A program made the position numbers and the translations under genes. Source: Syntrophaceae bacterium UBA6112 (GTDB lineage: Bacteria; Desulfobacterota; Syntrophia; Syntrophales; UBA5619). From it: DNA of 35,931 bases. Positions 24,106 to 32,440 of the stretch are shown piece by piece. Below the pieces are notes generated by a model. It was not told where the DNA came from, searched no databases, and saw only the letters and a program-made list of their open reading frames with translations. The stretch is taken from positions 1-35,931 of the forward strand of contig DIWG01000024.1 of assembly GCA_002423465.1 (NCBI GenBank). The letters run 5' to 3'. Positions within the stretch are counted from its first letter, which is position 1. Each line of letters begins with the position of its first letter.

Positions 24106-24840
24106 ATGGAAATGGTGCAACTTTTCATCACCTGCATGGGAGAAAATCTTCTTCCCGATGTTTTGAAGAAGATGGTCCTTCTGCTGGAGCGTCTCGGCGT
24201 CCGGTGCGAGCTTCCCGAGGCGCAGACCTGCTGCGGGCAGCCCTTTTACAACAGCGGCTTCCAGGCCGAAGGGCGCCAAATGGCCCTTCGGTGGATGAAG
24301 GCGTTCGCCGACACCGGGGGATACATCGTGGCTCCTTCGGGCTCCTGCGTCGAGTTCGTCAAACATCGTTATCCCGCGATGTTCCCGGAGGGATCGGCGG
24401 AACAGGAACGGGCGGTACGACTCGCGGGGCGCGTCCTGGAATTCAGCCAGTTTCTCGTCAATGTCCTGAAGGTCACGGACATCGGGGCCTCCTTCCCCCA
24501 CCGCGTCGCCTGCCATTACCCCTGCCACCTGACGCGCGGATTGGGCGTCCGCAGCGAGCCGCTGGCGCTGCTCCGGGCGGTCCGGGGTCTGGAGCTGATC
24601 CCGTTCGACGAATCCGAAACCTGCTGTGGTTTCGGTGGGATTTTCAGCGTCGTCTATCCGGAGGTTTCCAAGGCGATGATGGAAACCAAAGTGAAAAATA
24701 TCCTCGCGAGCGGCGCCGAGGCCGTCGTGGTGAGTGAACCGGGTTGTCTCGTCAACATCCGCGGCGGCTTGGTGAAGGCCCATTCCCGCGTACGGGCGAT
24801 GCATCTCATCGAGATCCTTGCCGAAGGGGGTTCGACATGA
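24106..24840 (+). CDS. lutA: LutA/YkgE-type (Fe-S)-binding subunit of lactate oxidase
   Basis: 244 aa from ATG at 24106 with GGGGA upstream; the frame is open to 24058 but lacks a site there. It has two CCG (cysteine-rich) domains: TCCGQPFYNSG near 41-51 and TCCGFGG near 172-178, plus VACHYPCHL between them, as in LutA/GlpC/HdrB-like proteins. In Bacillus LutABC oxidises L-lactate to pyruvate through iron-sulfur clusters. The stop codon overlaps the lutB start (ATGA), so translation is coupled. The GC content and codon choice are clearly higher than in the left block. Confidence 0.88.
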   Translation: MEMVQLFITCMGENLLPDVLKKMVLLLERLGVRCELPEAQTCCGQPFYNSGFQAEGRQMALRWMKAFADTGGYIVAPSGSCVEFVKHRYPAMFPEGSAEQERAVRLAGRVLEFSQFLVNVLKVTDIGASFPHRVACHYPCHLTRGLGVRSEPLALLRAVRGLELIPFDESETCCGFGGIFSVVYPEVSKAMMETKVKNILASGAEAVVVSEPGCLVNIRGGLVKAHSRVRAMHLIEILAEGGST

Positions 24841-26282
24841 CGGAGAAAACGGCCAGGATCGATTTTCGTGAAAACTCCCGGAATGCCTCACCGGCCGTCG
24901 TGGCGGCGACGCAAAACAGCACCCGCACGGCCCTGCGCAAAAGAGCCGCGGTCGTCGCGGAGTTCGGCGAGGAACGCTGGCAGGAACTCCGAAAGGCCGG
25001 GCACGAGATCCGCATGCACGCCCTGACGCATCTGGACCGGTATCTCGCGATGGTGGAGGAGAAGGTCACCGCCGCCGGAGGCTATGTCCACTGGGCAAAA
25101 GACGCCGAAGAGGCCAGGGAAATTGTCCTCGGGCTCGCCACCGAACGCAGCGTCCGGAGCATCGTCAAGGTCAAGAGCATGGTTTCGGAGGAGATCGATC
25201 TCAATCCCGCCCTCGAAGCCCGGGGGATTCGGGCGTATGAGACCGACCTGGGCGAATTCATCGTCCAATTGGCCGGGCAGCGCCCCTCCCACATTACCTC
25301 CCCGGCGCTCCACATGACCAAAGAGGAGGTTGCCGCCTTGTTCTGCGAAAAGCTCGGGATCGACGCCTGTCCCATCCCCGAGGAGTTGACCGAGCACGCC
25401 CGACTCAGGCTCCGCCCGGAATTCCTCAACGCCGACATGGGGATTTCCGGCGGCAATTTCCTGATCGCGGAAACCGGCACCCTGCTCATCGTCACCAATG
25501 AGGGAAACGGGCGGCTCAGCACCTCCCTGCCGCCGGTCCACGTTGCCGTCGTCGGGATCGAAAAAGTCATCCCCGACTGGGAGAGCGCCGCCGTCCTCCT
25601 CAAGCTCCTGGCGCGCAGCGTCAGCGGAAGCAAGATCACCGCCTACAGCACCTTTATCACGGGCGTCCGGGAAGGCGGCCCGAAGGAATTCCATCTCGTC
25701 CTTCTGGACAACGGGCGTTCGCGGATCCTCGCGGATAAGGTCGCCCGGGAGGCGCTCCTCTGCATCCGCTGCGGGGCCTGCATGAACACTTGCCCGGTCT
25801 ACAACCAGGTCGGCGGTTACGCCTACGGAGCGGTCTATCAGGGTCCCATCGGGTCGATGCTTACCCCCCTGCTGCTGGGAACGGGGCTCGCCGGCGGGCT
25901 CCCTTTCGCCTCGACGCTCTGCGGGGCCTGCGCGGAACTCTGCCCGGTGATGATCCCGATTCCCGAGATCCTCCTGCACCTGAGGAAACGGTTCGTTGAA
26001 GGGGATACATTTGAGAGCCCCTCGGTTCCTGGAATACTCAAGGCGATGGCCAAACTGGGACGCATTGTCCTCGGATCGCCGACGCTATACCATCTGGGAG
26101 GGCGCCTCGGCAAAATCTTCCAGGCGCCGCTGCGTCGCGGCGATTGGCTCCCTTCCCTGCCGCCGCCGCTGAACCGCTGGACCATGGCGCGTCCCTTTCC
26201 GGCGTTTCAGGGGGGCTTTCGCGGATGGTTTAAGAATCGGAAGGCGGCGGTGAAACAGGCGGAGGGGAAGCTCCATGAGTAA
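24837..26282 (+). CDS. lutB: LutB-type iron-sulfur lactate oxidase subunit
   Basis: 481 aa; the ATG at 24837 overlaps the lutA stop. N-terminal LUD domain (RWQELRKAGHEIRMHALTHL, GISGGNFLIAETGTLLIVTN), then two ferredoxin-type cluster motifs: C309xxC312xxC315xxxC319P and C362xxC365xxxC369P. The arrangement LUD plus 2[4Fe-4S] plus C-terminal tail (to 481) is that of LutB. It acts with LutA and LutC in oxidising lactate or a related 2-hydroxy acid; the electron acceptor is not evident here. Its end overlaps lutC by 8 bp. No lactate permease is present intact in the window. Confidence 0.92.
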   Translation: MTEKTARIDFRENSRNASPAVVAATQNSTRTALRKRAAVVAEFGEERWQELRKAGHEIRMHALTHLDRYLAMVEEKVTAAGGYVHWAKDAEEAREIVLGLATERSVRSIVKVKSMVSEEIDLNPALEARGIRAYETDLGEFIVQLAGQRPSHITSPALHMTKEEVAALFCEKLGIDACPIPEELTEHARLRLRPEFLNADMGISGGNFLIAETGTLLIVTNEGNGRLSTSLPPVHVAVVGIEKVIPDWESAAVLLKLLARSVSGSKITAYSTFITGVREGGPKEFHLVLLDNGRSRILADKVAREALLCIRCGACMNTCPVYNQVGGYAYGAVYQGPIGSMLTPLLLGTGLAGGLPFASTLCGACAELCPVMIPIPEILLHLRKRFVEGDTFESPSVPGILKAMAKLGRIVLGSPTLYHLGGRLGKIFQAPLRRGDWLPSLPPPLNRWTMARPFPAFQGGFRGWFKNRKAAVKQAEGKLHE

Positions 26283-26931
26283 CACAAAATCGTCCAGAGA
26301 GGTCATTTTGACTGACGTGCATACGGCCCTCGCCGCGTACGCCGCTTCGCCTTTGCAGCCGATCCCCACCTCGGCCCGGTTTGAACCGAGAAAGGCTGCA
26401 AACCTCGACGAAGAGATGGAGATGATGCTCCTCGAGGTCAAACGGCTGGGCGGCCGCGGGCTAAAAGTCCATGGTCGGGATGAATTTGCGGTTGCCCTCG
26501 ATGACCTGGTCAAGACCGAAAGGATCCGGACGGCGGCGTTCAGCGATCACCCGCTTTACCGCCCGTACGGCATCGCGAGTCTCCTGAAGGGTTCCGGGGT
26601 TCAGGTCCTTTCCCCCGACGGCGACGGACGCAGGCTCGCCGATTGCGATCTGGGGATCACCGCGGCGGACGCAGCGCTTCCCGAGACGGGGACCGTCCTG
26701 CTCCGGACGACGCAAGGACAACCCGACGCGCTGTCGCTGCTGCCCCGCGTTCACCTGGCTCTGGTCGCCCCGGAGGCCTTCCGGGCGGACATCCATCACG
26801 CCTTCGCCATGGCGAAGAAGGACAGACATTTTGTGTTGGTCAGCGGATCGAGCCGTACAGCGGATATCGAAAAGGTGCTAACCCTCGGCGTTCATGGACC
26901 CAAATCTTTTCATGTATGGATATGCGACTGA
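26275..26931 (+). CDS. lutC: LutC-type LUD-domain protein
   Basis: 218 aa, one LUD (DUF162) domain. Visible conserved parts are the D...LGITAADAALPETGTVLL segment near 125-142, PRVHLALV at 157-164 and FVLVSGSSRTADIEKVLTLGVHGP near the C-terminus. ATG at 26275 with GGAGGGGAAG upstream, overlapping lutB. LutC is the third, small subunit of the LutABC system. Gene order A-B-C is complete and intact. A short frame of unknown identity overlaps its 3' end. Confidence 0.9.
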   Translation: MSNTKSSREVILTDVHTALAAYAASPLQPIPTSARFEPRKAANLDEEMEMMLLEVKRLGGRGLKVHGRDEFAVALDDLVKTERIRTAAFSDHPLYRPYGIASLLKGSGVQVLSPDGDGRRLADCDLGITAADAALPETGTVLLRTTQGQPDALSLLPRVHLALVAPEAFRADIHHAFAMAKKDRHFVLVSGSSRTADIEKVLTLGVHGPKSFHVWICD

Positions 26932-27098
26932 GTAAAACGCATTCCGAGGAAGGGGATTTGAATCTTGACCAGGCTCCCCGTCTTGCGTTAGAAATAGCAT
27001 TCGCCGAATGCGAACCGGATGCACCTCCGGAAAAGCTCCGCAAGATCGGCTGGGATTTCGACGAGACGGGCCGGTTGATCCCCTGGGGAAAGGAGTAA
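26916..27098 (+). CDS. Hypothetical 60-aa protein
   Basis: 60 codons from ATG at 26916 (or 26922), overlapping the lutC end. The sequence is acidic with a tidy C-terminus (KLRKIGWDFDETGRLIPWGK) and shows no membrane segment or cysteine cluster (one Cys). It ends 7 bp before the GTG of the next gene, whose ribosome site lies in its last codons. Gene-like spacing in a tightly packed operon supports it; no family is recognised. Confidence 0.45.
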   Translation: MDMRLSKTHSEEGDLNLDQAPRLALEIAFAECEPDAPPEKLRKIGWDFDETGRLIPWGKE

Positions 27099-27105
27099 AA
27101 GTGAC

Positions 27106-27396
27106 GTGGCCAAAGCATTGAAAATCAATCCCCGCGACAACGTCGCCGTTGTATTGGCGGACGTCCGTCCCGGGGAAGAGATCGTCGTAACGACCGAGGG
27201 GGAGACGGTCCGTCTCGCGGCGCGGCAGGCCATCGCCTTCGGGCACAAGATTGCCCTCGCGGAGCTTCACGCCGACCAGCCGATTATCAAGTACGGCGAG
27301 GAGATCGGCCGGGCGCAGACCGAAATCGGCGCCGGCGACTGGATCCACCTCCATAACCTCACCTGCCGGCGCGGGCATGAACATCCGGCCCAATAG
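27106..27396 (+). CDS. UxaA-family small subunit (SAF domain), altronate dehydratase / SuyA-like
   Basis: 96 aa starting at GTG 27106 with AAAGGAG upstream. Single SAF domain with the family signature QPIIKYGEEIGRAQTEIGAGDWIHLHN near 67-93. In UxaA (altronate), GarD (galactarate) and SuyAB (sulfolactate sulfo-lyase) this domain is joined to, or encoded beside, the large catalytic domain; here the two are separate genes, as in SuyA and SuyB. It lies 9 bp before the large-subunit gene. Probably forms the lid or substrate-binding part of the lyase. Confidence 0.85.
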   Translation: MAKALKINPRDNVAVVLADVRPGEEIVVTTEGETVRLAARQAIAFGHKIALAELHADQPIIKYGEEIGRAQTEIGAGDWIHLHNLTCRRGHEHPAQ

Positions 27397-27405
27397 GATT
27401 ATTTT

Positions 27406-28566
27406 ATGACAACATTTGAAGGATATCGAAGGCCTCAGGGATTGCCGGGGATCCGGAACGGGGTTGCCGTGATCCCGTCGGTCTTTTGCGCCAACACCGT
27501 CGCCCGGCGGATCGCCGAACATGTCGCCGGCGCGATCGCCTTTTGCCATCCGGTCGGCTGCAGCCAGGTCGGCCTGGATCTGGAGCTGACCGCCCGTGGG
27601 CTCAAGGGGCTGGGAAGGCACCCCAATTTTTACGGGGTCGTCGTCGTGGGTCTGGGATGCGAACGCTTCCGGGCCCGGGAACTGGCAGAGAGCATCGCTG
27701 CCGCGGGAAAGCCGGTCGAGATGCTGGTAATCCAGGAGGAGGGGGACACCCTCCGGGCAATCGAGAAAGGAATAACCTTCGCCGGCCGATTCGTCGAGGA
27801 GGCCTCGCGGCAGAGACGGGAGAAGTTTCCCCTCTCCGATTTCTCGCTCGGACTCAAGTGCGGCGGTACGGACGCCACCTCGGGGCTCGCCGCCAATCCC
27901 GCCCTCGGCTGGGTGACTGACCGGATCGTCGCCGCCGGAGGCCGGGCGATCTTCACCGAGGTGACCGAGCTGATCGGGGCGGAGCAGATCCTCGCCGGAC
28001 GGGCCAAGACGCCGGAGGCGGCCTGCGAAATTCTCACGACGATCGGCAACATGGAAAAAAGACTTAGCCGGGCAACGGAGGGGACGGACGTTCAGCACCG
28101 TTCGGCCCTGATCTCGCCGGGGAACGAGGAGGGCGGGGTCACTTCCGTCGTCGAGAAGGCCCTGGGCGGGATCTACAAGGCCGGAACCGGTCCGATCCAG
28201 GGAGTCCTCGGTTACGGACAGGTTCCGGAAGCGCCGGGGCTCTATCTTCTGGATTGCGTCGGTCATGACGGGGAGGCGGTCACGGGTCTGGTCGCGTCCG
28301 GCTGCCAGGCGGTCGTCTTCACGACCGGCCGGGGGACGCCGACGGGATTTCCGGGCGTCCCGGTCATCAAGATCACGGGAAACGGCGAAACCTACGAGAG
28401 GATGAAATTCAACCTCGATTTCAACGCCGGAGGAATCGTGGAAGGCACGCCCATTGCCGAGGTGGGCGCGGGACTGTTTGGAAAGGTCCTCCGGATCGCA
28501 TCCGGAGAGCCGGCGCGGGCCGAACTGCTCGGCCACGACGAGCTGTTCTGCATCACGCGGATATGA
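27406..28566 (+). CDS. UxaA-family large subunit, sugar-acid dehydratase / SuyB-like lyase
   Basis: 386 aa covering the UxaA C-terminal catalytic domain. Markers: GYRRPQGLPGIRNGVAVIPS at the start, FCHPVGCSQVG, VVGLGCE, LGLKCGGTDATSGLAANPALG and GRGTPTGFPGVPVIKITGN. The conserved Cys residues in 'HPVGC', 'GLGCE' and 'LKCGGTD' probably bind iron, as in the altronate/galactarate group. It would remove water (or sulfite) from a 2-hydroxy acid to give a 2-oxo acid. ATG with AGGAT upstream. Neighbouring lutABC and an aldolase suggest a route from a hydroxylated acid to pyruvate. Altronate, galactarate, sulfolactate or another acid cannot be told apart from sequence alone. Confidence 0.85.
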   Translation: MTTFEGYRRPQGLPGIRNGVAVIPSVFCANTVARRIAEHVAGAIAFCHPVGCSQVGLDLELTARGLKGLGRHPNFYGVVVVGLGCERFRARELAESIAAAGKPVEMLVIQEEGDTLRAIEKGITFAGRFVEEASRQRREKFPLSDFSLGLKCGGTDATSGLAANPALGWVTDRIVAAGGRAIFTEVTELIGAEQILAGRAKTPEAACEILTTIGNMEKRLSRATEGTDVQHRSALISPGNEEGGVTSVVEKALGGIYKAGTGPIQGVLGYGQVPEAPGLYLLDCVGHDGEAVTGLVASGCQAVVFTTGRGTPTGFPGVPVIKITGNGETYERMKFNLDFNAGGIVEGTPIAEVGAGLFGKVLRIASGEPARAELLGHDELFCITRI

Positions 28567-28632
28567 ACGGATGCCGGGCCATGCTCCGAAAGGCGTTCCG
28601 ATCGAGACCTTTATCCCGAAATTCGGTAAATC

Positions 28633-28724
28633 GTCATTCCTGCCCCCGCTTTCGCAAGGGGTAAACTCCAGCAGGAATCCAGTCCTTTTAAGACCTTCTG
28701 GATTCCCGCTTTCGCGGGAATGAC
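28633..28724. repeat. Dispersed palindromic repeat ('FPRKRESR'-type element)
   Basis: 92 bp between GTCATTCCTGC and GCGGGAATGAC, with an inner inverted pair GGAATCCAG / CTGGATTCC. Its reverse strand encodes the well-known spurious peptide SFPRKRESR. It lies in the gap between the UxaA-type and aldolase genes. A degenerate relative is at 2887-2949. Confidence 0.8.
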
Positions 28725-28786
28725 AAAGCAGGGGCGTTTTTCAAAGGTCTCCAATCGAGTATGAATAAACAAGGGAGGTATGTCTG

Positions 28787-29680
28787 ATGTTCAAGCTTCA
28801 TGGTATCTACGCCCCCATCGCGACGCCGTTTGCGGGAGGGGAAATCGCCTATGACAAACTGGAAAAGAATCTGGATTTCTGGCTGGGCTCCGACCTGGAG
28901 GGAATCGTGGTCATGGGCTCCAACGGGGAGTTCGTCCTGCTGACGCCGGAGGAAAAGGAAAAGCTGATGCGGTTTGTCTGTACCCGGGCGAAGGGGAAGA
29001 AACCGGTCATCGCCGGGACGGGCGCCGAATCGACGGCGGAGACGATCCGACTCAACAGGCAGGCCGCCGATGCGGGGGCCGACGCGGTCCTCGTCGTCAC
29101 CCCGAACTACTACAAGGGGAGCATGACTGATCCGGTTCTTGCACACTTCTTCACAGACGTAGCCGACGCCAGCCCGCTGCCGGTCATCCTCTACAACATG
29201 CCCCGGAACACGGGGATCAACATCTCCGCAAAACTGGCCGTCGAGCTGGCAAGGCATCCGAACATCATCGGGATCAAAGACAGCGGCGGCAACATCGTCC
29301 AGATCGCGGACATGATCCGCAACGCCCCGGAGGGCTTCTCCGTATTCGCGGGATCGGCAAGCTTCCTCTTCGCGAGCCTCGCTCTCGGCGCGACGGGGGG
29401 AACCCTGGCCCTGGCCAACGTCTTCCCGAACGAATGCGCCCGCCTGCAGACGCTCTTCGATGCCGGAAAGATCCGGGAGGCCCGGGATCTGCAGATGAAT
29501 CTGATCGACAGCAACAACGCGGTGACCGCCCGCTGGGGCATCCCGGGACTGAAAGCGGCGATGGAAATGATCGGTCTGTACGGCGGGGATCCCCGCCCGC
29601 CCCTGGTTCCCCTGAAGGAGGCGGACCGGGAGGAGCTCCGGAAGGTCCTGACGAAGACCGGTTTTTTCCCGAAGGCGTAG
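28787..29680 (+). CDS. DHDPS/NAL-family class I aldolase, 4-hydroxy-2-oxoglutarate aldolase-like
   Basis: 297 aa TIM barrel. Carboxylate-binding motif GSNGEF (44-49), as in 4-hydroxy-2-oxoglutarate aldolase (GSNGEFPFLT), rather than DapA's GTTGE. Catalytic Y136 (LYNMPRNTG) and Schiff-base K164 (GIKDSGG). ATG with GGGAGG upstream. The family splits 2-oxo acids to pyruvate plus an aldehyde. After a UxaA-type dehydratase it could cleave a 2-keto-3-deoxy acid; the 220-bp gap with a repeat leaves operon membership uncertain. A strong terminator follows. True dapA is less likely given the context, but not excluded. Confidence 0.85.
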   Translation: MFKLHGIYAPIATPFAGGEIAYDKLEKNLDFWLGSDLEGIVVMGSNGEFVLLTPEEKEKLMRFVCTRAKGKKPVIAGTGAESTAETIRLNRQAADAGADAVLVVTPNYYKGSMTDPVLAHFFTDVADASPLPVILYNMPRNTGINISAKLAVELARHPNIIGIKDSGGNIVQIADMIRNAPEGFSVFAGSASFLFASLALGATGGTLALANVFPNECARLQTLFDAGKIREARDLQMNLIDSNNAVTARWGIPGLKAAMEMIGLYGGDPRPPLVPLKEADREELRKVLTKTGFFPKA

Positions 29681-29729
29681 GTTGGATTTCCCCATCGATA
29701 GTCCCAAAACAGCCATGTGAAATATCAAA

Positions 29730-29766
29730 GCCCTCATCCGGAACCAAAGCGGATGGGGGCATTTTT
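29730..29766 (+). terminator. Rho-independent terminator after the aldolase gene
   Basis: GCCCTCATCCG (29730-29740), loop GAACCAAAG, CGGATGGGGGC (29750-29760), then ATTTTTC. An 11-bp stem with one G-T pair and a T run; it ends the lut/uxaA/aldolase unit. Confidence 0.85.
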
Positions 29767-29900
29767 CTGGTCTTGAAACCGAAGTCCCGGGAATTTATCT
29801 GTTTTATATTTCTCATGTTTTCGGTAAAAATGCTTTCCGGAACATTTTTTGATTGACAGCAGTCCATCTCCATGTTAGAGGCATCGGCAAAGGATTACCG

Positions 29901-30920
29901 ATGCCGATGAACCAGATATTCAACGTCGAAGATCTCGAGAAAAAGACGCTCCTCGTCCTCAGGATTCTCCACGAATCGCCTGAGCCGGTTGGGGCGCGCA
30001 TTATCTCCCGGCGCATGCATGAGCACGGCGTGACCCTGAGCGAGCGGGGCGTCCGGTATCATCTCAAGCTGATGGACGACCGCGGCCTTACCCGTCTCAT
30101 CGGCCGGCATGACGGCCGGGTCATCACCGATCAGGGAATCGACGAGATCGCCCATGCACGGGTCCACGACAAGATCGGCTTCGCCATCTCCCGCATTGAG
30201 ATCCTGGCGTTCCGGACATCCCTCGACCTCGACCGGCGGCAGGGGCTCACCCCCGTCAACGTCTCCCTATTCCCCAAAAAAGTTTTCAAAAAGGCTCTTG
30301 AGCTGATGAAACCAGCATTCAGCGCCGGCATCCACGTCAGCGAACTGGTCGCCTGCGCCGAAGAGGGGGCCCGGCTGGGCGAAGTGACGGTCCCGGCGGG
30401 ATGCGTCGGCTTCGCCACGGTCTGCAGCATCGTCGTGAACGGCATCCTGCTCAAGAGCGGCATCCCGATGGATTCGAAATTCGGCGGCATCCTCCAGGTC
30501 CGGGACGGACAGCCGCTCCGGTTCATCGAACTGATCCAGTATTCCGGATCTTCCCTCGATCCCTCCGAGGTGTTCATCCGGGGAAGGATGACCTCCGTCT
30601 GCCAGGCGGTGAAAAAGGGCGAAGGGAAAATCCTGGCCAATTTCAGAGAGATTCCCGTTCCGGCGCTGAAGCTGGTCGATGAACTGATCACGAAACTCCG
30701 AAACGCGGGAATCGGCGGCGTTCTTTCGATCGGCGAGATCGGCGAGCCGATCTGCCAGATCCCGGTCGACATAAACCGGGTCGGCATGATCCTTTACGGG
30801 GGGCTGAATCCGGTCGCCTGCGCACATGAGATGGGAATTGACGTGGAGAACCGCGCCATGTCCACCGTTATGGATTATCAGGAACTGCAGAATTTCCGGG
30901 AACTCTGCAAGAAGCAATAG
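29901..30920 (+). CDS. nrpR: NrpR-type transcriptional regulator (winged helix + DUF128)
   Basis: 339 aa from ATG at 29901 with AAAGGA upstream. N-terminal winged helix (about 8-75: LVLRILHESPEPVGARIISR, LSERGVRYHLKLMDDRGLTR), then one NrpR/DUF128 domain (about 85-330) with NVSLFPKKVFKKALELM, VSELVACAEEGARLGEVTVP and VGMILYGGLNPVACAHEMGI. In methanogenic archaea NrpR represses nitrogen-assimilation genes and is relieved by 2-oxoglutarate. Here a single effector domain is present and the next gene, 48 bp on, is glutamate dehydrogenase, a 2-oxoglutarate-consuming or -producing enzyme. Control of gdhA is therefore likely. Bacterial members are little studied. Confidence 0.85.
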   Translation: MPMNQIFNVEDLEKKTLLVLRILHESPEPVGARIISRRMHEHGVTLSERGVRYHLKLMDDRGLTRLIGRHDGRVITDQGIDEIAHARVHDKIGFAISRIEILAFRTSLDLDRRQGLTPVNVSLFPKKVFKKALELMKPAFSAGIHVSELVACAEEGARLGEVTVPAGCVGFATVCSIVVNGILLKSGIPMDSKFGGILQVRDGQPLRFIELIQYSGSSLDPSEVFIRGRMTSVCQAVKKGEGKILANFREIPVPALKLVDELITKLRNAGIGGVLSIGEIGEPICQIPVDINRVGMILYGGLNPVACAHEMGIDVENRAMSTVMDYQELQNFRELCKKQ

Positions 30921-30968
30921 GGACGGCACCATTCACCATTAACAATGAAAGAAAGAGAGGAAGAATTT

Positions 30969-32216
30969 ATGGCCAAGGTTAATCCGTTTGCGGTAGCGCA
31001 GCAACAACTCGATCAGTGCGCAAAGATACTCCACCTGGATCCCGGCGTGCAGGCGATCCTGAGGGTTCCCTCGCGCGAACTTCACGTTGCGATCCCCGTC
31101 CGTATGGACGACGGATCCTTGAAGGTGTTTCAGGGATACCGCGTCCAGTACAACGACGCCAAGGGGCCCTGCAAGGGGGGAATCCGCTTCCATCCCGATG
31201 AGACGATCGATACCGTCCGCGCGCTGGCCGCCTGGATGACCTGGAAGTGTTCGCTCCTCGACCTGCCCCTGGGCGGCGGAAAAGGCGGCGTGATCTGCAA
31301 CCCCAAGGAGATGTCGCAGGGTGAACTGGAACGGCTTAGCCGGGCCTACATCGATCAGGTCGGACGGATCATCGGCCCCGAAAAAGACGTGCCGGCGCCG
31401 GACGTCTATACCAACCCCCAGATCATGGCCTGGATGATGGACGAATATTCGAAACTCTCCGGGAAAAACCAGTTTGGCCTTCTCACCGGCAAGCCCCTCG
31501 CGATCGGCGGTTCCCAGGGCCGCGGCGATGCCACCGCGAGAGGCGGACTCTTTACCGTCCGCGAGGCAGCCAAGGAGTTGGGAATCGATCTTTCGAAGGC
31601 CACGATCGCTGTCCAGGGCTACGGCAATGCCGGGTATTACGCGGCCTGCCTTGCACAGTCGATGTTCGGCGCCAAGGTCATCGCGGTCAGCGACTCGAAG
31701 GGCTGTGTTCTGAACGAAGGCGGGCTCAATGCAGAGGCCGTCGGAAAGCACAAGGCGAAGACCTCCACGGTCTGCAACTTCCAGGGCGCGAAGTCCATCA
31801 GCGATGCGGAACTCCTTGAACTGGACGTGGACATCCTCTTCCCCTCGGCCCTGGAGAACGTGATCACCGAGGAGAACGCCCCGCGGATCCGGGCGAAGAT
31901 TGTCGCCGAGCTCGCCAATGGGCCCACGTCGCCGGAGGCGGACGAGATCCTCCACAAGAACGGCGTCCACATCATCCCCGACTTTCTCTGCAACGCCGGC
32001 GGCGTGACCGTCTCCTACTTCGAAATGGTCCAGAACTTCTACATGTACTACTGGGAGGCGGAGGATGTGTACAAACGTCTGGACAAAAAGATGACCACCG
32101 CCTACCATGCGGTCCTCGACACCTCGAAGAAGTACAACATCAACATGCGCCAGGCCGCCTACGTCGTAGCGGTGGAGCGTGTCGTCGAGGCGATGAAGCT
32201 TCGCGGCTGGGCATAA
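30969..32216 (+). CDS. gdhA: Glutamate dehydrogenase (Glu/Leu/Phe/Val family)
   Basis: 415 aa from ATG at 30969 with AGAGGAAG upstream; a longer frame to 30945 lacks a site. Dimerisation and catalytic domain with GPCKGGIRFHPD (K69) and LPLGGGKGGV (K105), then a Rossmann domain with VQGYGNAGYYAA. The end (NMRQAAYVVAVERVVEAMKLRG) is typical of the 410-420-aa hexameric enzymes. It interconverts glutamate and 2-oxoglutarate plus ammonia with NAD(P). Follows the NrpR-type gene and is closed by a strong terminator, forming a two-gene nitrogen/2-oxoglutarate unit. Leucine or other amino-acid dehydrogenase activity is less likely. Confidence 0.92.
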   Translation: MAKVNPFAVAQQQLDQCAKILHLDPGVQAILRVPSRELHVAIPVRMDDGSLKVFQGYRVQYNDAKGPCKGGIRFHPDETIDTVRALAAWMTWKCSLLDLPLGGGKGGVICNPKEMSQGELERLSRAYIDQVGRIIGPEKDVPAPDVYTNPQIMAWMMDEYSKLSGKNQFGLLTGKPLAIGGSQGRGDATARGGLFTVREAAKELGIDLSKATIAVQGYGNAGYYAACLAQSMFGAKVIAVSDSKGCVLNEGGLNAEAVGKHKAKTSTVCNFQGAKSISDAELLELDVDILFPSALENVITEENAPRIRAKIVAELANGPTSPEADEILHKNGVHIIPDFLCNAGGVTVSYFEMVQNFYMYYWEAEDVYKRLDKKMTTAYHAVLDTSKKYNINMRQAAYVVAVERVVEAMKLRGWA

Positions 32217-32234
32217 ACAGAACGTAGATTCGAG

Positions 32235-32264
32235 AAAAGGGGGACAGCACGTCCCCCTTTTCCA
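32235..32264 (+). terminator. Rho-independent terminator after gdhA
   Basis: AAAAGGGGGAC (32235-32245), loop AGCAC, GTCCCCCTTTT (32251-32261) followed by CC. Perfect 11-bp stem ending in a T run, and with an A run on the other side, so it could act in both directions. Confidence 0.88.
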
Positions 32265-32440
32265 TATTCTTCGACAAGCCGCCACCTCAACGTACCCGTC
32301 TTTCCCTGGCATTTTTTCTGCCGTTGCGGTATCATCCCGGCCTATTCCTTCACACGGTCATTTGGACCGTACGGCCGGTGGACAGGCCCGGGACAACCGG
32401 CGCAGGCAACACGCGAAACAGGGAGGGGTGAACAGCGATC

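Noticed and set aside
24888..25979. 363-codon minus-strand frame opposite lutB
   Set aside because: Codon-structure shadow of GC-rich lutB; low-complexity composition.
26878..28536. 552-codon open frame on the minus strand opposite lutC/UxaA-type genes
   Set aside because: It is the antisense shadow of GC-rich genes: composition is Arg/Gly/Pro/Asp-biased, no motifs are seen, and the plus-strand genes are clearly recognised families.
30939..32312. 457-codon minus-strand frame opposite gdhA
   Set aside because: Antisense of a textbook glutamate dehydrogenase; no recognisable domain, and it runs across the gdhA terminator.
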